Origin: Gemmatimonadota bacterium
Lineage (GTDB): Bacteria; Gemmatimonadota; Gemmatimonadetes; Gemmatimonadales; GWC2-71-9
DNA: 37,398 bases
NCBI GenBank assembly: GCA_027294455.1
Contig: JAPULZ010000180.1
Span: 1-37,398 of the forward strand
Direction: 5' to 3'
Positions 23,602-32,752 of this stretch are shown in pieces. The notes below the pieces were generated by a model. It ran no database searches. It saw only the letters and a list, made by a program, of their open reading frames with translations, and had not been told where the DNA came from. Both the position numbers and the translations under genes were made by a program. The first letter of the stretch is position 1. Every line of letters begins with the position of its first letter.

Positions 23602-24957
23602 TCATCCCGTTTCACCCGCCATCTGTCGCGCGGCGGCCGTTGCCCGTACCAGGTGATCGCCGTCGCCCGCCTGCAGGGTGCGGGGGTCGAACAACACGCG
23701 GCCCTCGCCGGCCCGCGCTACCACCGCCGGCTCCTGGGCGCGCAGCGCGCTCAGCAATGTCTCGGGGTGTTCCGCGGGCACGGCCACCAGGGTCGTCGGT
23801 AGAACCGCGTCGGGGAAGGACCCCCCGCCGACCGAGGACGTGCCGGGCTGGGTCGTCGCCCCCGGGATCCGGGCGGCCAGTTCGGCAGCCTGCGCCCGCA
23901 GTGTATCGGGATCGGCCGTCGCCATGGCCAGCGTGGGAATTTTCGCCATCGCCGTGGGCCGGTCGCGATAGAGCGCCAGGGTGGCTTCCAGGGCTGCCAC
24001 CACGGTCTTGCCGGGGCGCATGGCCCGAGTGAACGGGTTCGTGGCCGCCTGGGCGATTACGGCTGCGGGGCCCGCGATGATGCCCGCTTGGGGCCCGCCC
24101 AACAGCTTGTCTCCGGAAAACACGACCGTGGCGCCGGCCTCGATACTCGGCTGCACCAGCGGCTCGCCGGTCAAACCATGGGACGAGAGGTCGAGGAGCA
24201 ACCCGCTGCCGATGTCGTGTATCACGTGAACCCGACGGGGTTCCATGGCCTCCACAAGCTCGGGTATCTCCACTTCGGTCACGAAACCCGACAGCCGGAA
24301 GTTGGAACGGTGCACCTTCAGCGCACAGCGCGTGCGGGGACTGAGCGCCGCGACGTAGTCCCGCAGCCGCGTGCGGTTGGTGGTTCCCACCTCGATGAGC
24401 GCACTGCCGCTCTTCTCCAGAATGTCGGGAATGCGAAACGCCCCGCCGATCTCCACCAGCTCGCCCCGGGAGACGATGGTCTCTCCCCCGGCGGCCACGG
24501 CGTTGAGGATGAGCACCATGGCCGCCGCCGCGTTGGTGACGACCAGGGCGTCTTCGGCCCCGGTCACCTCGCGCAACAGCGTGCGCAGATGGGCTTGCCG
24601 CGAGCCGCGCTCGCCCGTGGCGAGGTCGTATTCGAGCGTCGCGTACCCCGCCGTGCGCGCGATGGCCTCCCGCGCGACGTCGGGCAACGGCGCGCGTCCC
24701 AGATTGGTGTGGAGAATGACACCGGTGGCGTTCACCACCGGCACGAGTGAGGGTTTCTGCTTTTCGCGGATCCGGCGGCTCGCGGCCTGGGCCCACCCGC
24801 CGTCCGGGGTCGCGCCGTCGCTGCTCCGGGCGATGTCGATCGTCTCGCGAATGGCCTGGACGATTACCTCGCGCGGCGCATCGTGCGTGAGTCCTCGTTC
24901 CTCCACTTCCGCCAGGAGCTTGTGGACGGCCGGCAGAGCGGGGCGCGCGTCGGTCAT
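23602..24957 (-). CDS. selA: L-seryl-tRNA(Sec) selenium transferase
   Basis: A 451-residue PLP enzyme that converts Ser-tRNA(Sec) to Sec-tRNA(Sec) using selenophosphate. Seen: 'VVNATGVILHTNLGRAPLP' (74-92), 'YDLATGERGSRQAH' (110-123), 'DIGSGLLLDL' (248-257) and the PLP lysine Lys284 in 'FSGDKLLGGPQAG'. The length matches family members (about 460). The ATG overlaps the TGA of the upstream lipoprotein gene (ATGA, 24954-24957), so they are translationally coupled. selB, selC and selD are not in the window, so selenocysteine use is implied rather than shown. Confidence 0.95.
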   Translation of the reverse strand: MTDARPALPAVHKLLAEVEERGLTHDAPREVIVQAIRETIDIARSSDGATPDGGWAQAASRRIREKQKPSLVPVVNATGVILHTNLGRAPLPDVAREAIARTAGYATLEYDLATGERGSRQAHLRTLLREVTGAEDALVVTNAAAAMVLILNAVAAGGETIVSRGELVEIGGAFRIPDILEKSGSALIEVGTTNRTRLRDYVAALSPRTRCALKVHRSNFRLSGFVTEVEIPELVEAMEPRRVHVIHDIGSGLLLDLSSHGLTGEPLVQPSIEAGATVVFSGDKLLGGPQAGIIAGPAAVIAQAATNPFTRAMRPGKTVVAALEATLALYRDRPTAMAKIPTLAMATADPDTLRAQAAELAARIPGATTQPGTSSVGGGSFPDAVLPTTLVAVPAEHPETLLSALRAQEPAVVARAGEGRVLFDPRTLQAGDGDHLVRATAAARQMAGETG

Positions 24958-26186
24958 GTCGAATCCGGTGCCGCGACGGCCGGGACGCGGAGCGGCCGGC
25001 CCGACTGCAGCACGACGAGCTGCAGGTTCGACACCGTCGCCTCGATCCAGTAGTCCGTGTCCGGGGCGAGCTGGGCCGTGGTCACGACGACGATCTCCGA
25101 ATAGAGCGCCGGACGTTGCGCCAGCAACTGCGCGACCTGACTGGTGTCGGGTTCGGCCTCCTCGACCTCGGGTGGTTCCCGCACGGCCGCCACGGCGACG
25201 GCGCCTCCCGTCGTATCCGCCGCCGTCGAGTCGGCGGCTGCCGCGGAATCGGCGGCGGCCCGCGCGGCGGCCCGCGTGACCGCCCGAAGCGAGTCGAACT
25301 CCGTGCGGCGCATTACCTGTTGGACCGCCATTCGCGTCGAATCCGGCAATTGCCAAATGTTGATGGCGTCGAGAGCCGGCAGCGCCGCGGTCAAGCTCTG
25401 GCTGAACTCGATGGCCACCGATTGGCTGTCCACGAGTGCCACACCGGTGACGCGGGGACCCAGGGTGTCGTGGCGAAACGCCCAGAAGTCGCGAGTGATC
25501 AGCGAGTCGAAGACCACCAGGGTCGTCGAATCGTACGGCTCCCGCTGGTCGATGCGGCTGTTGTTGTTGGCGTCTGGCCCCGCTTTGAGCTGGTACGTGC
25601 CGAACGGCAGATGCGCAAGCTCGAACCGTCCGAGGGAGTCGGATGTGGCGATCCAGGTAAGGGAGTCGGCGAGGCGGAGCGCCTCCACCACGCCTCGACC
25701 GGCCATCCGACCATTCTCCCAGTCCACGACGGCACCGCGGATGCGCGTGTCGGGAATGGGCCCGCCCGTCGAGAACACGATGGTCCGGCGGTCGGTGAAT
25801 CGGTTGTTCCGCAGGTCGGTGATTCCCGGTAGCATCGTGACCACGTAGGCGACGTTGGGACGCCAGGCGTCCCCCGGGCGGACGGTGATACGGCTGCGCT
25901 TCCACGACACCCTGATCTCTTCATGGCGGGGCGAGATCACGAACAACCGGTCGAGTCCTTGTTCGGTGAGCACTTCGTCGAACTGAAACTCGACGGCGTC
26001 GTCGAACCCCTCGACGGTGGCGCCCGAGTCCGGCACGATCGCCAGCAGGATCGGAGGATCCTCATCGGGCGGGCCGCCGGGGGGCGCCTGCATGCTGGCG
26101 CATGCGGGCGCGAGCCCCAACGGCAAGACCGCTAGCAGCCGAGCGAGCCGCGTTTTGCCGCCAGCGTATCGCGCTGCTCGCGCCAC
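24954..26186 (-). CDS. Ig-like-domain lipoprotein between valS and selA
   Basis: A 410-residue predicted lipoprotein. It has a basic N-terminus, a hydrophobic run and Cys29 in 'LAPACASM', followed by a Pro/Gly linker. A bacterial Ig-like (Big_5) domain spans about 40-145 ('PDSGATV', 'VEFQFDEVL', 'VVTMLPGITDLRNNRFTD', 'IVFSTG'). A carboxypeptidase-regulatory-like beta-domain follows ('IRGAVVDWENG', 'SDSLGRFELAHLPFGTYQLKAGPDANNN'), then an Ala-rich spacer and a C-terminal beta segment. Start GTG 26186 is fixed by AAGGAG a few bases upstream; this places 55 bases of the gene inside the 3' end of valS. Probably envelope-located; no function known. Confidence 0.8.
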   Translation of the reverse strand: MARAARYAGGKTRLARLLAVLPLGLAPACASMQAPPGGPPDEDPPILLAIVPDSGATVEGFDDAVEFQFDEVLTEQGLDRLFVISPRHEEIRVSWKRSRITVRPGDAWRPNVAYVVTMLPGITDLRNNRFTDRRTIVFSTGGPIPDTRIRGAVVDWENGRMAGRGVVEALRLADSLTWIATSDSLGRFELAHLPFGTYQLKAGPDANNNSRIDQREPYDSTTLVVFDSLITRDFWAFRHDTLGPRVTGVALVDSQSVAIEFSQSLTAALPALDAINIWQLPDSTRMAVQQVMRRTEFDSLRAVTRAAARAAADSAAAADSTAADTTGGAVAVAAVREPPEVEEAEPDTSQVAQLLAQRPALYSEIVVVTTAQLAPDTDYWIEATVSNLQLVVLQSGRPLRVPAVAAPDST

Positions 26187-28810
26187 GCTTGCTCCTTCCG
26201 CCGTTCGCGTTCGACGACCTCGGCCGGCGCCCGGGCCGTGAACTTCTCGTTTCGTAGCTTCATCGTGACCTGTTGCAGTTGGGTTTCCAGCCGGTCCACC
26301 TCGCTCTGCAACCGTTCGCATTCCGCGGCCACGTCGATGGCGTTTCCCAGCGGCACGAACACGGCCGAACCGTCCGGCAGTACGGCGTGTCCGCCCACCG
26401 AATCCTTGGGGGTTTCGAACGAGAGCACGTCGACCTTGGCGAGCCGGCTGATGGTTCCGCGTTCCGCCTCGAGCGCTGCACGAGTTTGGGCGGACGCCGG
26501 CTCGACGTGCGCTCCGATCTCCTGGCCCTGCTTCACTCCGTATTCGGCGCGGATGGTCCGGATGGCGGTCACCAACGCCTGCACCGCGGCGAAGGTTGCT
26601 TCCGCTTCGTCGTCCGCGAGCGCCGCAACAGTTTCGGGCCAGGCTTCCGCGGCCAACAGCGACCCCCGGTCCCGCCCACCGGGCAGGTATCCCCAGAGCT
26701 CCTCCGTGATGAAGGGCATCATCGGATGCAAGAGGCGCAGCGCGTCCTCGAATGCCACGAGCAAACATCCCCGGGCGTGCTCGCCGCCGGGCACGTCGCC
26801 GTAGAGCCGCGGCTTGACTTGCTCGACGTACCAGTCGGCCAGCTCTCCCCAAAAGAATTGGTAGATGCCCGTTGCGGCGTCGTTCATCCGGAAGGTGTGG
26901 AGGTGCTCGGTGACCGACCCGATGGTGCGTTGGAGGCGCGAGAGGATCCAGCGGTCGGCGAGCTCGAGATCAGCCGACTCCAGCTCGTCCCGTGGCGTCA
27001 GCGGTCCGTCCAGGTTGGAAAGAACGAAACGCGCCACGTTCCAAATCTTGTTGGCGAAGTTGCGACCCACGGCGAAGCTCGTGTCGAGATCGTCGGGGTG
27101 CATGATGATGTCCTGTCCGGTGGCCGCGCCGGCGAGGGACGTGAAACGCAGCGCATCGGCTCCGAACCGCTCGATCACGTCGAGAGGATCGATGCCGTTG
27201 CCCAGGGATTTCGACATCTTGCGATGCTGCGGGTCCCGCACGATCCCGTGCAGGTACACCGTGTGGAACGGCCGGTCGCCCATGAAGTGGTACCCTGCCA
27301 TGATCATGCGGGCCACCCAGAAGAAGATGATGTCGGGCCCGGTGACCAGCGTGTGTCCCGGGTAGAACCGTTTCAGATCTTCGGTCTCTTCGGGCCAACC
27401 GAACGTGGCGAGCGGCCACAGCCATGACGAGAACCAGGTATCCAGCACGTCCTCGTCTTGGCGCAAGGTACCGCCGCACTCGCACTCCGCTTCGTCGCGC
27501 TGGGACACGATTATCTTGCCGCAGCCGTCGGCCTCGCAATACCACGCGGGTATGCGGTGCCCCCACCACAGCTGCCGCGAGATGTTCCAGTCGCGGATCT
27601 CGTTGAGCCAGTTTTCGTATACCTTGCCCCAACGATCGGGGACGAAGCGGATCTTTCCGTCGCGGTAGGCCTGCAATGCGGGTTCCGCCAGGCTCTTCAT
27701 GCGCACGAACCACTGATCCGACAGGCGTGGCTCCACGACCGTGTTGCACCGGTAGCACTGCCGCACGGCGTGCTGATAGGGCTCCACCTTTTCGAGGAAT
27801 CCCTCGGCGTCCAGCAACTCGAGCAGCTTCTTCCGTGCCGCGTCCCGATCGAGCCCATGCAAGGCCTGCGGCACGCGCTCCGAGGCCACCATGCGCGCGT
27901 GCTCGTCGATCACGACTGGGCGGTCGAAACCGCGGTCCAGCTCGTTCGCGATATCGAAGTCGTTGGCATCGTGGGCCGGCGTCACCTTGAGCATCCCCGT
28001 ACCGAGCTCTCGTTCCACCGCTGTGCTGACGTCGATGGGGATTTCCACGTCGGTGAGGGGAATCCGGACGGACTTGGCCGTCAGCGCCGCGTACCGCTCG
28101 TCGTCGGGATGGCGCACGAGGCACACGTCGCCGAACATCGTCTCCGGACGCGTGGTGGCGACGGTGGCGTACCCCGATCCGTCGGCGAGGGGATACTTGA
28201 TGTGGTACATCTTCCCAGCGCGATCGTGAAACTCCGCCTCTTCGTCCGACAGCGACGTGAGGCAGCGCGGGCACCAATGAATCACACGGAAACCGCGATA
28301 CAGCAGTCCCTCGTCGTAGAGTTGCACGAACGCCTGACGCACGGCTGCCGAATAGGCTTCGTCCAGCGTGAACCGCGTCCGGGACCAGTCGCAGGACGCT
28401 CCCACCGCCTTCAGCTGGTCGAGGATCTTGCCGCCGGTGTGCTTCACGTGGTCCCACACGCGCCGCTCGAAGGCGTCCCGGCCCAGGTCGTGCCTGGTCT
28501 GGCCCTCGGTCGCGATCAGCCGCTCCACCACGTTCTGGGTCGCGATGCCCGCATGGTCGGTTCCCGGCAGCCAGAGCGCCTCGCGCCCGCGCATCCGCTC
28601 GAAGCGAATCATGAGGTCCTGGAACGTCACATCGAGCCCGTGGCCCATGTGCAGGACCGACGTCACGTTGGGCGGCGGGATGACGATGACATACGGCTCC
28701 CGCCCCGACGTGACATCGGCCGTGAACACGCCGGCATCGAGCCATCGCTGATAGATGGTGGATTCGATCGCCGCCGGATCGAATTGGGGCGCCAGTTGGG
28801 TCGTCGTCAT
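26132..28810 (-). CDS. valS: Valyl-tRNA synthetase
   Basis: An 892-residue class I synthetase charging tRNA-Val. The HIGH signature is 'HMGH' at 54-57 in 'PPPNVTSVLHMGHGLD'. The editing (CP1) domain spans about 190-340, with 'TTRPETMFGD' and 'HDANDFDI'. KMSKS occurs as 'RKMSKSLGNGIDP' near 530, then the anticodon-binding helical domain. A C-terminal coiled coil is visible ('CERLQSEVDRLETQLQQVTMKLRNEKF'), as usual for bacterial ValRS. It starts at ATG 28810; the stop is read inside the overlapping lipoprotein gene. No T-box leader was seen in the 57 bases upstream. Confidence 0.98.
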   Translation of the reverse strand: MTTTQLAPQFDPAAIESTIYQRWLDAGVFTADVTSGREPYVIVIPPPNVTSVLHMGHGLDVTFQDLMIRFERMRGREALWLPGTDHAGIATQNVVERLIATEGQTRHDLGRDAFERRVWDHVKHTGGKILDQLKAVGASCDWSRTRFTLDEAYSAAVRQAFVQLYDEGLLYRGFRVIHWCPRCLTSLSDEEAEFHDRAGKMYHIKYPLADGSGYATVATTRPETMFGDVCLVRHPDDERYAALTAKSVRIPLTDVEIPIDVSTAVERELGTGMLKVTPAHDANDFDIANELDRGFDRPVVIDEHARMVASERVPQALHGLDRDAARKKLLELLDAEGFLEKVEPYQHAVRQCYRCNTVVEPRLSDQWFVRMKSLAEPALQAYRDGKIRFVPDRWGKVYENWLNEIRDWNISRQLWWGHRIPAWYCEADGCGKIIVSQRDEAECECGGTLRQDEDVLDTWFSSWLWPLATFGWPEETEDLKRFYPGHTLVTGPDIIFFWVARMIMAGYHFMGDRPFHTVYLHGIVRDPQHRKMSKSLGNGIDPLDVIERFGADALRFTSLAGAATGQDIIMHPDDLDTSFAVGRNFANKIWNVARFVLSNLDGPLTPRDELESADLELADRWILSRLQRTIGSVTEHLHTFRMNDAATGIYQFFWGELADWYVEQVKPRLYGDVPGGEHARGCLLVAFEDALRLLHPMMPFITEELWGYLPGGRDRGSLLAAEAWPETVAALADDEAEATFAAVQALVTAIRTIRAEYGVKQGQEIGAHVEPASAQTRAALEAERGTISRLAKVDVLSFETPKDSVGGHAVLPDGSAVFVPLGNAIDVAAECERLQSEVDRLETQLQQVTMKLRNEKFTARAPAEVVERERRKEQAWREQRDTLAAKRGSLGC

Positions 28811-28867
28811 CGCTTCAACGCTTCGTCCGATGTGCTGGTAACGGAAAGAAGGAAAGACGGTTGGGCT

Positions 28868-29332
28868 TCAGGACCCGACTGCCTCGTTGGTATCGGTGCC
28901 CGCCACGAGGACCCGATTCACCACGAGATCGGCGCCGGGCACGGCCCGCGCCAGCTCACCGGCGAGTTCCCGGGAGGACTCGTTCGGCACGGTTCCCGTG
29001 AGCTCGACGAGCCCGCCGCCCAGGGCGCGGACCTCCAGCGAGAGCCCCCGCGTGACCGGATTGCTCTTGAGGGTCGCCAGGAGATCGTGTTCGATCTTGT
29101 CCAGCTCTTCGTCGGGCTGCTCGTCGTCATCGCCGGGCCGCCACCGGTTCACGGCCCGGCGGACGCGATCCGAATCGACGTTGCCCAGCAGCTCTCCGGA
29201 CACGAGCCCGAAAACCAACCCGGCGACCAACCCGAGGGCACCCGCGATGGCGACACCCAATCCGTCGTTGGTATGCTGACGGTCTCCCCGCAAGGCCCCT
29301 CCCATGGCATCTGGGTACGTGCTAGACTTCAT
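28868..29332 (-). CDS. BON-domain membrane protein
   Basis: A 154-residue protein with one glycine-rich membrane helix at about 26-47, an acidic linker, and a BON-type domain from about 78 ('DKIEHDLLATLKSNP', 'LEVRALGGGLVELTGTVPNESSRELAGELARAVPGADLVVNRV'). BON domains bind phospholipids or act as periplasmic maintenance modules, as in OsmY. ATG 29332 is chosen because AGGGAAG sits directly upstream; ATG 29305 is an alternative. It is divergent from the small gene before thrS with a 40-base gap and lies upstream of valS. Confidence 0.8.
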   Translation of the reverse strand: MKSSTYPDAMGGALRGDRQHTNDGLGVAIAGALGLVAGLVFGLVSGELLGNVDSDRVRRAVNRWRPGDDDEQPDEELDKIEHDLLATLKSNPVTRGLSLEVRALGGGLVELTGTVPNESSRELAGELARAVPGADLVVNRVLVAGTDTNEAVGS

Positions 29333-29372
29333 CTTCCCTAACAATGTACGAACGCCAGCGCATTTTCAACGG

Positions 29373-29525
29373 ATGAGACCACCCAACGAACCCTTCGTGA
29401 GTCGCAAGATACTCATCAACGCGGTGATTCTGGCGGTGCTCATCCTCGCGGGCGTCGTGCTGTTCCTCATGCTGGGCCGTCATCCGGTCCCGCTGCTGGA
29501 ATCCTCCCTGCTGATTTCCGGATGA
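29373..29525 (+). CDS. Small single-span membrane protein coupled to thrS
   Basis: A 50-residue frame with a basic segment (VSRK) and one long hydrophobic helix (ILINAVILAVLILAGVVLFLML). Its TGA overlaps the thrS ATG (ATGA, 29522-29525), so ribosomes finishing it could restart on thrS. No strong ribosome binding site precedes ATG 29373; GTG 29397 is another start and would keep the membrane helix. The product may be functional, or the frame may serve to control thrS translation. Not recognised. Confidence 0.5.
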   Translation: MRPPNEPFVSRKILINAVILAVLILAGVVLFLMLGRHPVPLLESSLLISG

Positions 29526-31471
29526 CCAAGACGATCGCGGTCAGTCTTCCGGACGGCTCGGTTCGGGAGGTCGAACCCGGGACGACGGCCTTCCAGGTCG
29601 CCGAGAGCATCGGTCCGGGCCTGGCCCGCGCGGCGCTCGCGGCCAAGGTCAACGGCGAAGTATGGGATTTGGACCGGGCCATCGAGCAGCCGGCGTCACT
29701 GGAGATACTCACCGATCGCCAACCCGAGGCGCTAGATGTGCTGCGGCACTCCGCGGCGCATGTGCTGGCGACGGCCGTGCGGCAGCTCCATCCCGAGGCC
29801 AACATCGGATTCGGTCCCGCGATCCAGGATGGTTTCTATTACGACTTCGAGGTCGCGCAGCCGTTTATGCCGGAGGACCTCGAGGCCATCGAGGACCGCA
29901 TGCGGGAAGTCGTGAAGGCTGATTACGAGTTCGTCCGCGAGGAGGTCGACCGGCAGGCGGCGGAGGAGCGCTTCAAGAACGACCCCCTGAAGCTCGAGCG
30001 CCTGAGCGAGTTGGGCGACGACGAAACGATTTCGGTATACACCGATGGTCCTTTCGTCGACCTGTGTCGCGGGCCCCACCTGCGGGGCACTGGCCGGCTC
30101 AAGCACTTCAAGCTGCTCCACACCGCCGGGGCGTACTGGCGGGGCGACGAGCGCCGGCAGATGCTGCAGCGCGTCTACGGCACCGCGTGGTTCACGAAGC
30201 AGGATTTGGCCGAGTATCTCACGAGACTCGAGGAGGCGCGCAAGCGAGACCACCGGATCATCGGAAAGCGACTCGATCTGTTCAGCATTCAAGACGACGT
30301 GGGGGCCGGACAGATCCTCTGGCACCCCCGGGGCGCGATGATCCAGTTCCAGTTGCGACGCTTCATCGAGGACGAGGTGCTGCGGCGTGGCTACGACCTG
30401 GTATACACGCCGCACATTACCCGGGAACAGCTGTTCGTCCGCTCGGGCCACCTTCCCCTGTACGAAGACAATCAGTTCCCCGCGATGGCCGCCGCAGCCG
30501 GAGACGCCGAAGGCGTGCGCTATCGGGTCAAACCGATGAATTGCCCGCTGCACACGTTGGTGTACGCCTCCCGGCAGCGGTCGTATAGGGAGTTGCCGGT
30601 GCGACTTGCCGAGGTGGCCAACGTGTATCGCAACGAGCGTTCGGGAACCCTTCACGGCATGTTGCGCGTGCGTGGCCTCACGATGGACGATGCGCATGTC
30701 TTTTGCCGAGAAGACCAAATCGAAGACGAGATCTTCGCCATACTGGACCTGGTCGATTACGTGCTCAATCAGACGTTTGGCTTCGAGTACCGGCTGGATT
30801 TCGCAACGCGCCCGGAGAAAAAAATCGGGAGCGATGAGGCGTGGGACGTGGCGGAGGCGGCGCTGCGGAGAGCGCTCGATCGGGGGAACCTCACCTACGG
30901 CGTCGACGAGGGCGGGGGCGCCTTCTACGGCCCCAAGATCGACATCAAAATTCGCGACGCCATCGGCCGCGAGTGGCAGGGGTCCACCATCCAGCTCGAC
31001 TATCAGCTGCCCGAGCGATTCGAGCTGGAGTACGTGGGCTCCGACAACAAACCTCACCGGCCGGTCATGATTCACCGGGCAATCTACGGCACGATGGAGC
31101 GATTCGTCGGCATGTTGATCGAGCATTTCGCCGGTGCGTTTCCCGTCTGGATCTCCCCCGAGCAGGTCCGCGTCCTCCCGATTACCGACGAGCTGGTCGC
31201 CGACGCCGTCAAGGTGCATGAGCAGCTGCGGGCCGGCGGGATCCGTTCCAGCGTCGACGACCGGAGCGAGACGCTCAATTATCGCATTCGCGACGCCGAG
31301 GTCATGAAAGTTCCGTACATGGCGGTGGTGGGCAAGCGAGAGGTCGAGGACGGCACGGTCGCGGTGCGGGTGCGGGGCGCCGGAAAAAAGCAGGAAGTCA
31401 TGCCCGTCGAGGCGTTTGCCGAGCGCCTGCACCAGCAAATCAGGGAACGATCCCTTTCTCCCACAGCTTGA
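29522..31471 (+). CDS. thrS: Threonyl-tRNA synthetase
   Basis: A 649-residue class II synthetase charging tRNA-Thr. The N-terminal TGS domain is at 1-62, the editing domain has 'HSAAHVLATAVRQL' and 'FYYDFEV', and the catalytic core has zinc ligand Cys341 in 'MNCPLHTL', 'YRNERSGTLHGMLRVRGLTMDDAHVFC' and 'GGGAFYGPKIDIKI'. The C-terminal anticodon domain ('PVWISPEQVRVLPIT') completes it. Full length. Many bacteria have infC downstream of thrS; here a thiolase gene follows after 89 bases instead. Confidence 0.98.
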   Translation: MTKTIAVSLPDGSVREVEPGTTAFQVAESIGPGLARAALAAKVNGEVWDLDRAIEQPASLEILTDRQPEALDVLRHSAAHVLATAVRQLHPEANIGFGPAIQDGFYYDFEVAQPFMPEDLEAIEDRMREVVKADYEFVREEVDRQAAEERFKNDPLKLERLSELGDDETISVYTDGPFVDLCRGPHLRGTGRLKHFKLLHTAGAYWRGDERRQMLQRVYGTAWFTKQDLAEYLTRLEEARKRDHRIIGKRLDLFSIQDDVGAGQILWHPRGAMIQFQLRRFIEDEVLRRGYDLVYTPHITREQLFVRSGHLPLYEDNQFPAMAAAAGDAEGVRYRVKPMNCPLHTLVYASRQRSYRELPVRLAEVANVYRNERSGTLHGMLRVRGLTMDDAHVFCREDQIEDEIFAILDLVDYVLNQTFGFEYRLDFATRPEKKIGSDEAWDVAEAALRRALDRGNLTYGVDEGGGAFYGPKIDIKIRDAIGREWQGSTIQLDYQLPERFELEYVGSDNKPHRPVMIHRAIYGTMERFVGMLIEHFAGAFPVWISPEQVRVLPITDELVADAVKVHEQLRAGGIRSSVDDRSETLNYRIRDAEVMKVPYMAVVGKREVEDGTVAVRVRGAGKKQEVMPVEAFAERLHQQIRERSLSPTA

Positions 31472-31560
31472 GAGGGGAGGAGGCGGCCCTTTACCTTACT
31501 CTGTGAGCCACTCATACGCAGTAGCTTTCGTAGTCGCCGATTCCACCGAACAGGTCAGTC

Positions 31561-32751
31561 GTGTCAATTATCGATACTACCGCCGTTCTCCTGAGCGCAA
31601 CGCGGACGCCGATCGGACGGTATCTGGGCGGTTTGGCCGGGATGACCGCTCCGCAGCTCGGATCCATCGTCATCCGCGAGGCCGTGAGTCGTGCCGGGAT
31701 CGACCCGGCCGCCGTCGACGAGGTCATCGTCGGCAACGTGCTCCAGGGGGGTGAGGGCCAGGCCCCGGCCCGCCAGGCCGCCGTGAACGGCGGCATCCCG
31801 GGCGCCGTGCCGGCCATGACGATCAACAAGGTCTGCGGGTCCGGCCTCAAGGCCGTGATGCTGGCGTCCCAGGCCATCAAGGCCGGTGATGCCCGGTGCC
31901 TCGTGGCCGGCGGGATGGAATCCATGTCCAATGTGCCCCACTACCTCTGGGGCTTGCGGGAGGGGGTCAAGCTCGGCCACCGGGAACTGAAGGACGGCTT
32001 GGTGCTCGACGGCCTGTGGTGCTCCTTCGGGGACTGCCACATGGGTGGGCACGCGGAGTACACCGCCGAGAAGGCCGGCATCTCGCGAGAACAGCAGGAT
32101 GCGTTTGCGGTGGAGAGCCATCGCAAAGCCATCGAGGCACAAGAGAACTGCCGCTTCTCCGAGGAGATCGTCCCGGTGGACGTGCCGGACCGCAAGGCTA
32201 CCGTGACCGTGTCGCAGGACGAGTCGCCGCGGAAAGACACGTCGCTGGAGGCCCTCGCCCAGTTGCAACCCGCCTTCCAGAAGGGCGGCAGCGTGACGGC
32301 GGGGAATGCGCCCGGCTTGAACGACGGCGCCAGCGCCTTGGTCGTCGCGTCGGAAGCGTTCGCCAAGGCCAACGGCCTGGAGATTCTGGCACGGGTGACG
32401 GCATACGCCACGGGCGGCGGAGAACCGAAGGATTTGTTCTTCGCCCCGATTGTGGCGGTGGAGAATCTCATGAACGAGGCTGGCACCACAATCGGTGATT
32501 ACGATCTCATCGAGGCCAACGAGGCGTTTGCCGTGCAGGCACTGGCCGACGGCAACGCGCTCGGGTGGGATTGGGATCGCGTCAACGTGAACGGCGGAGC
32601 CGTGGCGCTGGGACACCCCATCGGTGCCAGCGGCGCCCGGGTGTTGACGACGCTGCTGCATGCCATGAAGCAGCGCGGCGCCACCACCGGCCTCGCGACC
32701 CTGTGTTTGGGCGGTGGCAACGCCGTGGCCCTCAGCGTGGAGCGCTCATAA
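31561..32751 (+). CDS. Acetyl-CoA C-acetyltransferase (thiolase)
   Basis: A 396-residue thiolase joining or cleaving acyl-CoA and acetyl-CoA. The nucleophile is Cys92 in 'NKVCGSGLKAVM', with His352 in 'GHPIGASGARV' and Cys382 in 'CLGGGNAVAL'; the 'NEAFAVQAL' block is also present. The pattern is that of the biosynthetic/acetoacetyl-CoA (PhaA/AtoB) class. Start GTG 31561 gives the normal N-terminus. bioY starts one base after its stop. With the 3-hydroxyacyl-CoA and acyl-CoA dehydrogenase genes downstream it gives three of the four beta-oxidation-type steps; an enoyl-CoA hydratase is absent from the window. Confidence 0.95.
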   Translation: MSIIDTTAVLLSATRTPIGRYLGGLAGMTAPQLGSIVIREAVSRAGIDPAAVDEVIVGNVLQGGEGQAPARQAAVNGGIPGAVPAMTINKVCGSGLKAVMLASQAIKAGDARCLVAGGMESMSNVPHYLWGLREGVKLGHRELKDGLVLDGLWCSFGDCHMGGHAEYTAEKAGISREQQDAFAVESHRKAIEAQENCRFSEEIVPVDVPDRKATVTVSQDESPRKDTSLEALAQLQPAFQKGGSVTAGNAPGLNDGASALVVASEAFAKANGLEILARVTAYATGGGEPKDLFFAPIVAVENLMNEAGTTIGDYDLIEANEAFAVQALADGNALGWDWDRVNVNGGAVALGHPIGASGARVLTTLLHAMKQRGATTGLATLCLGGGNAVALSVERS

Positions 32752-32752
32752 C

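Noticed and set aside
23602-24957. Selenoprotein in the window, because selA is present
   Set aside because: No reading frame with an in-frame TGA followed by recognisable continuing protein and a hairpin was found; the broken genes carry TAG, not TGA.
28811-28867. T-box or other riboswitch leader before valS or thrS
   Set aside because: The gaps are too short (57 bases before valS, and an open frame before thrS), and no T-box sequence or specifier stem is visible.
31472-31560. infC expected after thrS
   Set aside because: No frame resembling translation initiation factor IF-3 occurs; the gap is 89 bases and is followed by a thiolase gene.
32387-32410. TGGCACG motif inside the thiolase gene as a sigma54 promoter
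   Set aside because: No TTGC follows at the required spacing, and it lies within a conserved coding region.
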